Notes: generated by a model from the sequence alone, not told the origin. A DNA stretch of 64,000 nt from Chanos chanos (GCF_902362185.1 NC_044499.1:13991264-14055263), one strand, 5' to 3'; positions 29,500 to 41,602 are shown, counted from the first letter of the stretch. Numbers and translations are program-made.

Positions 29500-31015
29500 G
29501 TGTGGAAATCGATGTTGTGAGCAAATTCATATTATGATCCTTTAAGTATGATCCTTCAACAGGATCGCGCATGGCAGTAAATGGGATTAAGATTGACACG
29601 ATCTCTTATAAGAAGAATGAATAGTCAGAACTTCCAATGTTATCGATTCATTTCGTGCAAGCACATCAAACAATTTGCAGCGCTACTCATTACTTAGTTG
29701 TGCAACAAATCTCAAAACTTTAGGCTCCCTTGAGTGTTTTCTAAACTTTTTTTCGTATTCGTTTACTTTATCCTTTGACTTTATCCTTTGATGCGAGCCT
29801 TTTATCTTGCCGGCGCGTGTTACACCCTGGCCTCAAACACAATTTATAGGCCTATATCGTAACAATTACGTGCCATCTGTAACAAAAAGGTGTTAAAAAA
29901 TCACCGCAAAGTTAAAAGCATCCTGTATATTTGTACAAGTTTTATTTTGCCTTTGAGGATGAATAAGTTATCAATGCTCAAGCCCACCCACGTTGTGAAA
30001 AGCTAAAAGAATTAATTGCACTGCGCTAACACTGACAGGTAGGCAAAAACAGTACCCATAAATTAAACCGTTTTTGTCATAGGCTTGTCTTGTGGATATA
30101 GCTTGAAAACAACCACTTGCATAGTATTAAAAGCTAACTAAAACCAGGGGTAGGAGACAATCTCTCTTACAAACAGTTGCACGCCCTGGTAAAGTCGTAA
30201 CTCCATTGATTGTAATCCAGATGTCCTTCATGCAATAAAAATCAGCATTAATTTATGCAGAAAAGGAGTTGGTGGGTAATTGCATGAAACTGACTCATAG
30301 CCCCGTTAGTGGTCAGGATAACCATGTCTTGTTTCCATTAGTTATGCATCTTAATAGCAGGCTTTAGACAAATACTCTTTGCTAATACTAATTGACATGT
30401 TCATTAACATCGTAGATAAATTAAGCTGTATGCACCACGGTTGTCCTTAAAATATATATGCTCTCAAACTACATAAACAGGCTCACTGTGAATCTGTTTG
30501 TCCAGGTGTAGCCGGCATGGGATGCAAATGAAAGCACTTTGTACATACTAACGTTTTCACTTCTTGTTTATCGAAGTAATTGAAATTCCCATAAGATATT
30601 ATCTCCATTTGTCTAAATTAATGGATCTATTTTAAGGAAGTTAGCCACCTGCGGCGTGCAAACTTCCTTGCTGTGCCTGCTCCGTTGAATTTACACCCCA
30701 ATCTTGACTTCGTCGATCCTAGAGGCCAAAAATGTGAAAAGCGTCCTTCCTGTTGTTTTAGATAAACACCTGAATTTAGCCTATTTTAACGAACTATTAT
30801 AAAAGGCAGCGCTCGAGGGTATTGTAACCAGGTAATTTCCTCTCAAGGCTTTGTCGCATTGGAGAGACGCGATGAAGTAATCAGCAATCAGGTTCACACC
30901 TTGTAAACACCACCATTAGCTTTGCTTTACATTCGCTGATTGTTGATTTACATTTGCGACTAAATGGCATCTGTAATGCCTGTTGACCGAGAACTTAGCG
31001 ACAGAGCTTCGTCAG
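29500..31015. other. Intergenic spacer between pinhead and admp
   Basis: About 1.5 kb between the pinhead poly(A) signals and the admp TATA box. No exon or transposon was recognised. It should contain the admp promoter and early-embryo control elements, including the repeated TCF-like motif listed separately. Confidence 0.6.
29766..29791 (+). promoter_or_regulatory. Tandem 13-bp repeat with two TCF/LEF-like cores
   Basis: CTTTATCCTTTGA occurs twice back to back. Each copy contains CCTTTGA; the second extends to CTTTGAT, matching the TCF/LEF consensus CTTTGWW. Function is inferred from the motif only. Confidence 0.3.
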
Positions 31016-31019
31016 TTCA

Positions 31020-31025
31020 TATAAA
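31020..31025 (+). promoter_or_regulatory. TATA box of admp
   Basis: TATAAA lies 106 bp upstream of the admp start codon. Confidence 0.6.
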
Positions 31026-31130
31026 TTGGTGTGGCCCGAGGTGTTCACTCAGTCGACATCCTGCTTTCATTAGCTACTCACGGAGAATCTGAAGTCCGGA
31101 ACATCCTTACCTTGGTACCACGTTGGGAAA

Positions 31131-33017
31131 ATGTTACCTCTCATTGTATTTTTCTTTTCATGTGTGAGTATTAGTACTACCAGGCCGACACTGAATTACT
31201 TGGAAAACGTCTTTTCCATGGAGAATGAGTCGACAGAATTCCGTTCAGAGGCAATAAAGAGACTTTTGGAGGTTTTTGGTATGGAAGATGCCCCTGTGAC
31301 AATTACACGGGGCCATAAGCAGCCACCTCAGTACATGCTAGACTTGTACAATACTGTCGCAGATGTGGACGGCGTGACAAAGGATCCTCATCTTCTTGAG
31401 GGGAATACGGTCCGCAGTTTCTTCGATAAATGTAAGAAAATTTAATTTGGAGTATTGTATAGTAGTTCTTGAGTATATTTTGGTCTGACACCTGCCATTT
31501 TTATTACACAAAGTCGTGTTTTGATTGTACAGTGGTCAGCACTTCCGATTTGAACGCGCTGGAAACTTTACATATAGGTTACTGTATCCAGGAGAGTTTT
31601 ACTAAAGGCTTATTCTCTGCCAACAGTGCGAAGTGAACAAATTGAATTTTTGTTCAACCTGTCCACTGTGGCCAGAAGTGAAAAAGTCCTCACTGCTGAA
31701 CTTCATCTCTTCAAACTGAGACCTCAAGCATCTGTGATTTTCAACAGACATCATTTCTGTCAGGTAAGGTCCTGAATTTTTCTTTATCAGATCGAACTAG
31801 GAACTTATAAGAAAGTTGTCTGGGAAGTTATATTCTCAGTACTTAAATTACTGTTGGCCACACTTGAATGTATCCATTTCCCCCCGCAAATGTTTCAATG
31901 CTGAATTCATCTTTACAGGTTAGTGTCTATCAGCTCCTTGACAACACTAAAATGAACATATCTCAAGGAAAGAAACTTTTGTCCTCGAGACTGATTCCCA
32001 TTCACTCCAGTGGCTGGGAGGTTTTCACAATCACACAAGCAGTAAGTAGCCTACAGTGTCAGTGATTGAATTTAAGCTCATTGTTCATGAAACTTAGACA
32101 ACTTAGACAGCTGTACACTGATGCCACAACATTCTGAGATTCACATTTGTTATACTTTAATCCATGACAACTATAAACATAGTTTAAAAAGGCCTGTCTT
32201 TTCTCTTTTGTAGGTCCGATCCTGGCTGATGAATGAGGGCAGTAACTTGGGTCTCTTAGTTACAGTCAGAACCCTGTCAGGCAGTCAGATGGACGTAAAG
32301 ACAGTTCGCTTTGCATCAGGCCGGCACCATCACCACAGCAAGCAGCCAATGCTGGTTCTTTTCACAGATGATGGTCGCCGTACTACCTCCCTGGAAAACA
32401 CTCTCAAAGGTATGCCGGAGAGAGAGAGAAACAGTGCCTAACCCCAGTCTCTTACAAGTCCTACGCATCTCTTATGTGTTTATTTTTGTAGTTTAGTTTT
32501 GACCAAAACAGATGGTTAATGATTGACGCATTGACTTTGAATTAATCGATGTCTGAATGCTCAAACTATTTTGCTCTGATTCTTCTCAGACTCTAATGGT
32601 TCTCCAGAAGCTCCCAGTCTCCCTGTGCCCAGTCTTCCCCTCTCCAGCGCCGGGCATCGCGCTGCTCGATCGCTGGACTATGAGGAGGACGGCGAGAGGA
32701 TGCCGTGCCAGCGCCTCCCTCTCTATGTCGACTTTGAGGAGATTGGTTGGTCTGGTTGGATTGTGTCACCTCGGGGTTATAACGCTTATCACTGCAAGGG
32801 CTCCTGTCCATTTCCCCTGGGTCAAAACATGAGACCAACTAACCATGCCACTGTTCAGTCCATCATCAATGCTCTCAAACTCACCAAAGGTATTGAGACG
32901 CCGTGCTGTGTACCAGACAAGCTCTTCTCCATCAATCTCCTGTACTTTGATGATGATGAGAATGTGGTGTTGAAGCAGTATGATGATATGGTAGCAGGAA
33001 GTTGTGGATGCCATTGA
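31131..33017 (+). CDS. admp: Anti-dorsalizing morphogenetic protein (BMP-family ligand)
   Basis: A secreted TGF-beta/BMP ligand of 394 aa, expressed in the dorsal organizer of vertebrate embryos, where it signals like a BMP and buffers axis patterning. Exons are 31131-31431, 31627-31763, 31919-32041, 32214-32409 and 32590-33017, with phases 1, 0, 0 and 1, all GT-AG. A signal peptide (MLPLIVFFFSCVS) opens the prodomain. A minimal furin site RAAR lies at 276-279, leaving a mature chain of about 115 aa. The mature domain has seven knot cysteines: C292 in MPCQRLP, CKGSC, the CC pair in TPCCVPD, and the terminal CGCH. Runs such as VDFEEIGWSGWI and NMRPTNHATVQSI match ADMP. A four-His run (RHHHHS) lies in the prodomain. 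All family residues appear intact. Confidence 0.95.
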
Positions 33018-33367
33018 GAAGTGTCAAGTGTTTTTTTAAGAACCAAGAGGCTTAATCAAACTTTCACACCTAAAAAAATGTGTCTTTTGTTGAAAGTCAT
33101 ATTCACACATTTGCTTTGAAACAAGAGAGTTTTGCAAGTGAATAGCACTGTAGAACCAAGACTTGGTTGGTTCTTTGTGGTAATCTGCAAAGTCTGGACT
33201 GGATTCACACTGGAGACGTGAACTGCAGAGGATCCCTTGGGATCTTTCTTGTCACATTGTATCATATGTAAATAGATATAAATTTTAATATATGGAGGAA
33301 TTTGAGTTGATAACCTGTAAAAGATGTAAATTTGTATATTGCATGTTGTGAACTATTAAGAAGCGTT

Positions 33368-33373
33368 AATAAA
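33368..33373 (+). terminator. Poly(A) signal of admp
   Basis: AATAAA about 350 bp after the stop, followed by a TGTGGTTT-rich stretch. It gives a short 3' UTR. Confidence 0.65.
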
Positions 33374-34987
33374 TTGTGAAATGAAAACTGCTTGTGGTTT
33401 CCTCTTGTCATTACAATGAAAAGAAAATCAAAACCACAGACACATGAACATTCATCTTGCTCATGACTTGCTTGTTTGCACATTTGTCTAAGTCTTTTTC
33501 AGTTTCTTTTCAAGGACGCATCTAGCACACCTACATGAATAATAGAAACATGAGTTTGGTATTAGTAGGAAGGATACACTGCAAGTGGAATAACAGTCTA
33601 GAAATTTGCAAAAAATGAAGTTATGAAGTTATCACCATCTGTTGTCTTAGTTTTGCATGGGTTTTCATTAATCATCAAACGTAGAAAATGGAAGCTAAAA
33701 CACCTTAATTTTTTTCCCCATTTAAGGCATCACATTAGATGTCTGCCAAATTAGATGGGAAAATATTTCTGCATCGAACAAAACAAAAAATTAAAAGTAG
33801 TACACCATTTATGAAGAAGAGAAATCGACTGAGTGAGCAACAGACTGTGGTTTTCAAGACAGAATTTAAACTTCTCATATCCCTCTCTTTGTGTACAGCT
33901 CAAGATGAAAATTGTTCAGACATTCAGTAAGAGGAACAGACAGCCATTTCAACAGGTCTGGGACCGCACATTGTTGCCATTGTTAACATTGTTCATTTGT
34001 CACGGCATTGATAACACTGACATTGTTACCATTCTATATCTCACCTGATAAGGTCAATTACTGCATCTGCAACCTGCACAGGTTTCTCCATTCACAGAGG
34101 GAGGAGGGTGCTAAAAAAAAAATCCCTGCTGCTTTTCCCAGGCCGTTTCAGTATTACCATAGTGATGCCAACAAGGACAGCACTGAAAATGGTCGCTTCA
34201 TAATGCATAAAAGCCCAAACACCGATCCTGCCCACAGCTTTACCTTTAAGAGGAGAGATCCCTGTTCGAAGATCAGACGTACTGAGGTGGATAGGTATTA
34301 TTCTGAAATCTAAATGTACTAGTTGCTGGAGTCACTGTAAACAACAGTTATCAGGTACAAGCAGACAGGGATTTAAAGAAAAAAGGGGTGTTTAATAAGC
34401 CTGTGTTTAACACTTCAACAATGACACAAGGTACAAAAGCTGATGTGACAAATAGTAGGGGTTTTTTTTTTCATTTCTAGCATGCTACCATCAGAAGGTG
34501 AAAGCTAGCAGATACCACGCTGTTTCAGTTACACAAAGGATGTGCAAAAAGTTTCGTGGCCATCAGACTCAAAGTTCTTTCTCTGATGTTCCCTATAACT
34601 GATTGGCAGTTCCAAATGTGGGAATCTTTCCATCTACAGCTACTGAAGGTCACAAGGGCATTTGGTTCATACCTACTTTTGTAGCTCTCTGACCCTTGGT
34701 TTTTGCTTCCCAGACAAAAATGTAGCAACTGGAACAAAAACAATAGAAGTTCTATTGCTAGACCCCTGATTACACAGATTAGAATAAGTTCATGCAAAAT
34801 TAAGCGAGACAAAGGACCTCTTGACAATAACCAAGGGGGTGGGGGGGGGGGGGGGGTAAACACATACTGTGTGTAATCCACCTGATGTTAGTCCAAGCTT
34901 GCAGGAAAACATAATAAGGAAAAGGTTGGACAAACAAAAAAGTATTATGAAATCCTCATAATGGCATTGTTAAGAATCTTGAGTTAA

Positions 34988-35179
34988 TCATCTTTATAAG
35001 CTGCTAAATTACAAACTCATGAAGACAGTCTGTGAGGTCTAATATGAGTAAGCTTCCTCACCTGTTACCAGGCGACAAATGATTCATCTTCATATGCTGT
35101 TAAATTACATACTCGTGGGGACAGTGGGTAAGGACTAATGTGACTACATTTCCTCAGCCGTCACCAGGCGGCAGATGAT
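34988..35179. repeat. 96-bp tandem duplication, two diverged copies
   Basis: Copies at 34988-35083 and 35084-35179 share TCATCTT, GCTRYTAAATTACA, ACAGT and the CACCAGGCGRCARATGAT end. About a quarter of positions differ, so it is not recent. On the minus strand both copies contain a frame reading ICRLVT(A/G)EE followed by a stop soon after. Confidence 0.7.
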
Positions 35180-35541
35180 AAGAGGCAGCACCAGTGCGCA
35201 CAGCATCCTCATCATCAGCTGTCCAGGGAATGAAAAACAGAGCCTCTGTCTCTTAGACTGGCCCTGCTCCCACACAGACCAGCCAAGCAACACACCTTAA
35301 GGAATATGAAAACTGGCTCAATCATTAAACATCAAAGGAGTTTTTATTTCTTTTTATGAAAACAGTATGAAAGGTATAACCTCTTGTCACATATTTGCTG
35401 TCTCATCCATGGCATGTGTATTTTAGATAGTTGAAATGAATAAAGAAATGGATATTATTAATTAAATAAAAAGGTACATTCCAATAATCTACAAGTAATT
35501 ATTGTTTTTTTTCCTCTGACACCCAGACTTCGGTTAGAAAA

Positions 35542-36392
35542 TCAATTGTACAACTGCAACACCATGACAAGAGTGGTGTGACATTTAGATAAACCGCATT
35601 TGCTAAAAATAACTGCGCCCACAGTGAGGCAGACAGAGGCATCACTCTGGAGGAAGCTGCCCGCAATGACTCGCTGACCCTTCCCTTGTGCATGGAGCTC
35701 TTTGACTCCTGTGCTGACCCCATTTTCATCTCCGGCCTCCGAAACAGTAGCTGAACCAAAGAATGACAATGGGTCACAAATTTCTAGATAACGTATGTCA
35801 AAGTCATAGACGCTGAGCTAAATGGTACACTTTAGCTCACTGTTTTAATATTTTGATCATAAGACCAATCCAAAAGGGGAAGTACAGTAAAGGTCTGCCT
35901 TCATTTTCACAATGAAATGTTCAACACAAAATGTATAGCTTGCAAAGAATCCACAGAAAACGATATCTATTAAATTTCATTTGAGGTTGACCATGCAGTC
36001 AGTGAATACATTCTGTGACGTTGTAGAAATGTAAATTTGGCCTGGTGGTTGTGTCACAGCATGTGTCTAATCAATACCGAAAGAGCTCAGGATGTGAGTA
36101 TGGCTTTCTATCAGCGTGCCAATTTTCATATAAAGCACCAGTCAGTTCTATACGGTTCTTACTTTGGTGTTGTTTCTTCACTGTGGCTTCAGTAACTTTG
36201 CTTTGTGCCACCAGAGCAGTGTAAAAGGTTAAGTGCTGTTGTGAGTGAAATCGGCAGTTTTACAAAACACAATAAATGTGAGAATCAACGAGAGCGTTAA
36301 AACTGAGAATAACGGTAATATATCAATATATCCATGTAACGTGTTCACTTACCAGTGCTCTCTGGTCAGTTTGTTTCCTTTTCTCATAAATC
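35542..36392 (-). CDS. Candidate tail exons of an unrecognised membrane receptor
   Basis: Three minus-strand exons fit one another. 36392-36353 (IYEKRKQTDQRAL, donor GTAAGT) ends in phase 0. 36235-36163 (HLTFYTALVAQSK..., donor GTAAGA) starts in phase 0 and ends in phase 1. An acceptor before 35750 opens a phase-1 frame (TVSEAGDENGVSTGVKELHA...) that runs to a stop at 35542. The charged sequence with a TxYxxL motif resembles cytoplasmic tails of fish immunoglobulin-type receptors with ITSM/ITIM sites. I found no transmembrane or Ig exon upstream, and cib3 begins on the other strand. It may be a real gene tail, a remnant or a chance alignment of splice sites. Confidence 0.3.
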
Positions 36393-36716
36393 CTAGTATG
36401 ACAGAAAAATGCCAAGGAGTTTTTTAAGGGGCTTCACACTTCAAAAGATCTGATGCTGGTAAACAAGAACAGCTGAGAGGTGTGAAATGTTCCTGGAAAT
36501 GAAGAGTGTGACTGCTCTAATCATGTACAGAATAAACTGATGGACTGATAAACTGAGAGAAATGAGTCGACATGTCATGACATAAAACTACTAGCAGGTT
36601 GAAGTTTCTCTGCTGAGCAGAGGTCATGCAAGTGGGATCGATTCTGAGACAGGCAACAGAAGGCAAGTGAGCAGTGGGACAGGTGGTAGACCAGAGGTGC
36701 TCCCACCTCCACATAG

Positions 36717-36726
36717 AGAGAGAGAC

Positions 36727-36780
<54 letters not shown>
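36717..36780 (+). repeat. (GA)n microsatellite
   Basis: About 60 bp of mostly perfect GA. Ser-Leu-rich peptides read through it are artefacts. Confidence 0.95.
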
Positions 36781-36782
<2 letters not shown>

Positions 36783-37476
36783 CAATCAGACTTAGCCTGC
36801 CGTGTGGAATGTCAGCGTGATATGACATTCAGTTGGACAATAAAAAAAAACATTTTTTCCTCATAAAGATTTCAATGGCCCGAAACAGGACAACTGGAAC
36901 ATTGTTGGGATAGGAGATACAACAGTAACTGATGAGCTGGTAACTGTTACTAAACAATTCATGTAAGTTATAATGCCAAATCTATTACTCATCTATCTGT
37001 CTTCCAAATCATGAAGAGACTAATCAGTCTATCCATCCATCCATCCATCCAACCATCCAATCATCCATGAGTTAATTCAGAGATGGTACACAACTATGAA
37101 AAATGTTCTAAATTGTTGTTACTGGCCAGTTACTGCATTGAAAACAACCACTGCTATGTTCATAGTTTATTGTCTGTAATATGAGTCCTGCTGAGGCATT
37201 CTGTCCAATGGTGCTAAGGATTCAGTACCACACACACTGATGCTGGCTGGCAGCCCTTATTCACATTCAAAGAGCCTGCCATTCAGATCAGTGAAAACGA
37301 TGAAATGCAGGCTGCCATTATAATGGGGAACGAAAGGGCCACCAGACACCTGATCCCCAGTGTTTCATTGGCCCTCCATTGTCCCTGCATTTCATATCTG
37401 ACATATCCACGGCCCTGGGGCAGCACTGCACCCTGCAGAATGTAATGGCACTGAGTCTGGCCCTGCTTGCGCAGGA

Positions 37477-39142
37477 ATGGGGAACAAACAAACCGTCTTC
37501 ACTGCACAACAACTCGACGCATATCAGGTTAGTCAGTCTTCTGCTCGTTAAAAAAACTCTGTACAAAAACTCTGTTGTCCTTGAAAACTAGATTGTTAAT
37601 TTAGACGTTGCTGCTCTTTCTGTTGCTGTAAGTACAGAGGTGTGCTGTCCAGTGGAGTTCAGAGATTAACACAGAATGAAAATCTGAATGTTGTAACACT
37701 GATGCTTTAAACTAGACAAATTCAAAGTGTCCCTGACAGTAAAGGAAATAAAAAAAAACATAGGCCCAGACTTACACTTAGTCTCTGATTATTTTTGCTA
37801 TATTGTTTTCTTTATCAGTTATCATGACTCCTTGTACTAAATCCCCTGTGTTGTGATTTCCTGTTGGCTGAAAACATTCTCATGCTGTAAAAATGCTCTT
37901 AAAAGCCCATTGTTAGAAACACTGTTGGAGCCAAAAGAATTGAACTCTGTCTTCTGACATGCTAATTATGCCATATGGTCCCATTTCAGAAGTGACAAAA
38001 TTAATTGAGTATGGCGTCCAGAGAGTTCTTTGCTGGTTTTAAGTGTTTGTTTGTTTGTTTTTTACTTTATTTATTTTGCAGGACTGCACATTTTTCACCA
38101 GGAAAGAAATTTTAAGGCAAGTCTTTCATACCAGCTAACAATCATGAAGTGAAACTCATTATTCTAAATCACTAAGGATGGCAAACACACATACCATAAT
38201 TCAGAGGAGAAAATTTTTGCAGGGGATGCTTTAACATCTAGCTATAAAATGGCAAAGTTAATGACAAGTTCCTCAAACATGAGGAAAACCAGTGTAAGGT
38301 GAAAGTCATTGTCAGCATCAAAATCAGAACCAGAATCAGTTTTAATTCACCAAGTACTTCATGTGTACTGGGAATTTCGCACGAGAGCATGAAACAGTAA
38401 AAGAAGATTGAAAAAAAAAAGGGAAAAGAGGAGGGGGCATAAAAATGGTATGCATAATAGAGTGCATACAACTACGGTTACTGAATGAATATACATCACT
38501 ATAACTGGATATCTAATAGATGAAACATTTGATTGACATTCTTCCCCACATACACTCTACCTGTGTTTCATACCTTTTAGGGCTGAAGGCCATTAAGTTT
38601 CAACCTAGATGGCATAAGACAAACAGAATAATTGCTTCATCATAACTCATAGGCATAAACATAAATTCAAACCTACGTGAGCACCTACTGTTATTTCCAT
38701 GTAAATCATGGATGATTATTCCTATGCCAAATGGTTTTATGTATAATGTCTTGGCTAGTCACAAACCAGCAGTTAAAACTGTGCTTGACCGCTGTTCCCC
38801 AGACTGTTTCACCGTTACCGGGACTTGGCACCTCAGCTTGTTCCACTTGACTACACCAACCAACCAGATGTGAAGTTGCCATATGAGCTAATTGGCAGCA
38901 TGCCAGAGCTGAAGGTACACTGTATCCAGGGCTCAGCACACTCACAGAGGGCAATGCAGTGCCACTCTCTCTGTGTAGCCCATCAATAATGAATCTCCTA
39001 CTAATTGATAGCTGTCTTGGAGAGGTTGTGTGTCACAAGATCCTTTTGAAACTAAAAAGAGCTAAAAGCCCTTGTGACTCGCACCCAGTTAAATGGGAGT
39101 TCATTACATACCACTTTCCAGAATATTCCCAGCAGTCTCTTT

Positions 39143-39182
<40 letters not shown>

Positions 39183-41265
39183 GTTACAGCATGTTCACAG
39201 TCAGAGGTTAACCAGTAAAATCATAATATCACTGACAAATGTTTTCTTTCAGAATAAAACACATCATTGCAACAGCCGTAAAAGTGACCCAATAAAATAT
39301 AAAATGAAAGCAAGATAAAAACTGTGAAGAGCAATGGCACAATCAATCTCCAAATAAACAGACTAGCGTTCAAGAAAATAAGAGAAACACCCTGCAATGG
39401 AATCTTTTTTCAGTTATTTGAGACGTTTTTCATTGTATTTTGCTCTGACACAGGACAACCCATTCCGACAGAGAATAGCTGAAGTGTTCTCTGAAGATGG
39501 AGAAGGCAACATGACATTGGATGATTTCTTGGACATGTTCTCAGTGTTGAGCGAAATGGCACCAAGAGACTTAAAAGCTTACTACGCCTTTAAAATCTAT
39601 GGTATGACTCAAAGATTTATTCGTCTTAATTTGCACATGTACAACACACCTTTTTGTCAAAATATATTCATTGCCATATACTGAAGTGATTGGGATTATG
39701 GGCCTAAAATGTTATTATCATATCTTATCATAGTAACTAACAACTTAAGATTTTGGATTCATTTAAGTAAAATTCATTTTTTGAAAAGATTCACCAAATT
39801 TAGAAGTCTCAGTTTAAATTTGGTCAGCCGGTGTGTGTTTGCACAGTCATAATCAGGTCAGACAGAGTTGTTGAGCACGTAAGATCATTATTTTTTATTA
39901 TTTAGGCCACATGGAGAATAGAACAAGCAGTAACCAATGAAGAACCCAAACAAAGAAAATGAATTATTCAGAAGGCCTTTAAATAGGGGGTGGGGGGGTC
40001 CTGACTTTGAAAAGGTGTGTCCGCGTCCAGAGATGTCTAATTAAAATACGGCGACATTGCAAGATGTATCGCTGCACATGACCACAGTCACGGGTCAGAG
40101 GACACTTTCCATCTATTATTAACTCACAGAATAAAAAAAAAACAAACAAATGGGCTTTTGACCTGAGGACCTAATGATAACAGTGTATAGTCTATGTGAC
40201 TTTGTATCTTAAGAATTCTCATTAAATGCTGGCAAATGGGCAAATGTTGAGGAAAGGGCTAAAGAGAGCCTGATGTTACATGGAGGAATTGAAATGTTAA
40301 GAGTAAGTAGATAAAATGACTCAGTATTTCATTGCACTAAGCATGTTATCATGAAATGAAATGGTTTATTTGGAACAAACTATTTTGAATATGTAGAAGC
40401 TTTGGGCTATTGAAATTAGTGCTGACACTACCATTACACATTTGAACTTCACACCCGAAACAAAATGATTTAACTCCAAAATATGTGATAATGAAAAGCT
40501 GTTTAAGTGGATTTGGATAAACGTGCCTTCTCTTGTTATTGTGTCACTCAAATTGCAGAGGCCTTTGTCTCTTTACATGTTCAACCAAAATAACCCCTCA
40601 GAGACACTGCAGCTGTCTTAGCATTCAAACTTTAATGAGCTATAAAAGAAGTCACATCCAAGATAAACAAGAGTTGGGCTGTATCCAAACCACTCCACAG
40701 CCCTCGGTACAGAGCGAAACTAAAGCAGCTGAGTGACTGATGGGATTGCTTTCTTCTTTCCCAAGACTTTAACAACGATGACTTCATCTGTAAGGCGGAC
40801 CTGGAAAAAACCCTGAACAAGCTGACACGGAATGAGCTAACAGAGGATGAGGTGAGGATGGTGTGTGAGAAAGTGATCGACGAGGCAGACCTGGACAACG
40901 ACGGACGGTTATCTCTGGAAGATTTCCAGCACATGATTGTGCGAGCTCCTGACTTCCTCAGGTTAGACTAAGATTGGCTAAAACCGCCCTAGTAGCGCTC
41001 TAACATGACTACTGGAAAATGCTAACATCTTCTGCTAGGCAACACTTATAAATCAAACAGCCAACCTCAATCAATACATCTTAAGAAAATAAACCTATCA
41101 GTAACAATATTACAAGTTTTTTTTTTTAAGATGAATTACAAATGCTCTTTTCCTTACCAGCATTTCTATGCACTGAACTACACTATATGCAGCAAAGCCA
41201 GCTTCATTGCAATAACTGTGTCTCATTTATCTCATTTTTCCAGCACCTTCCATATAAGAATATGA
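37477..41265 (+). CDS. cib3: Calcium and integrin-binding family member 3
   Basis: A small EF-hand protein of 187 aa, the same length as human CIB3. CIB2 and CIB3 are subunits that bind the hair-cell mechanotransduction channel proteins TMC1/2. Exons are 37477-37527, 38082-38116, 38803-38914, 39454-39601, 40766-40961 and 41244-41265, with phases 0, 2, 0, 1 and 2. It begins MGNKQTVF, where Gly2 is a myristoylation candidate, and ends APDFLSTFHIRI as in the family. The third EF loop is [12 protein letters not shown] and the fourth [12 protein letters not shown], with Asp at position 12 in both. [17 protein letters not shown] favours CIB3 over CIB2. Intron 2 uses a GC donor (AAG|GCAAGT); no GT donor nearby keeps the frame. 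Human CIB3 also lies close to RAB8A. Confidence 0.95.
38319..38400 (+). repeat. Decayed teleost interspersed repeat in cib3 intron 2
   Basis: The stretch CAGAACCAGAATCAGTTTTA and following AATTCACCAAGTACTTCATGT...GGAATTT resembles the abundant fish repeat with AATCAGCTTTATTGGCCAAGT. Family not assigned. Confidence 0.4.
39134..39184 (+). repeat. (CT)n microsatellite in cib3 intron 3
   Basis: A pyrimidine CT/TTTC run of about 50 bp within the intron. Confidence 0.9.
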
Positions 41266-41602
41266 TAAGATGTGAAGAGTGCTCTAGGAGTGGGAAGAAA
41301 CCCAACCGCAGTGGTTCCTTTAGAACACTGACAGAAAGCTTGACAAATATCACATGCTTCAGAAAAATGGAAAACATCTTACTTTCTCATATGTGCAGAC
41401 ATGTTTCACTGAGTTTTGGACAGTTAACACTATTCTTTAGAGCCGTGGCATGTTATGACAGCTACAAGACTGCCAGTAAAGCAACAAAACTCCCTAATTC
41501 TCAAGACCACCATTTCAAAGATTTCAGCTTTCACGAAAAGGAATGAGTCAGTATTTTTTTTTTCTTTTGAACCAATGATCTCAACGAGAAAAGCAATTGT
41601 TG

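Larger units (their letters stand above)
33400..37400. other. Region between admp and cib3
   Basis: No recognised complete gene. It contains a G-rich tract (about 34839-34857), a 96-bp tandem duplication, possible minus-strand exons (35.5-36.4 kb, separate entry), a long GA microsatellite (about 36717-36780) and a short ATCC repeat (about 37030-37056). Confidence 0.5.

Noticed and set aside
31131-33017. Classification of the TGF-beta gene as BMP2/4, BMP10 or GDF
   Set aside because: VDFEEIGWSGWI, NMRPTNHATVQSI and DDMVAGSCGCH together fit ADMP, and the pinhead neighbour agrees.
32557-33046. Other long open frames on both strands over the admp mature-domain exon
   Set aside because: They are shadows of the strongly constrained admp frame and resemble no known protein.
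37477-41265. Assignment of the EF-hand gene to CIB2
   Set aside because: The [17 protein letters not shown] segment and the overall sequence fit CIB3 better, and human CIB3 is close to RAB8A.
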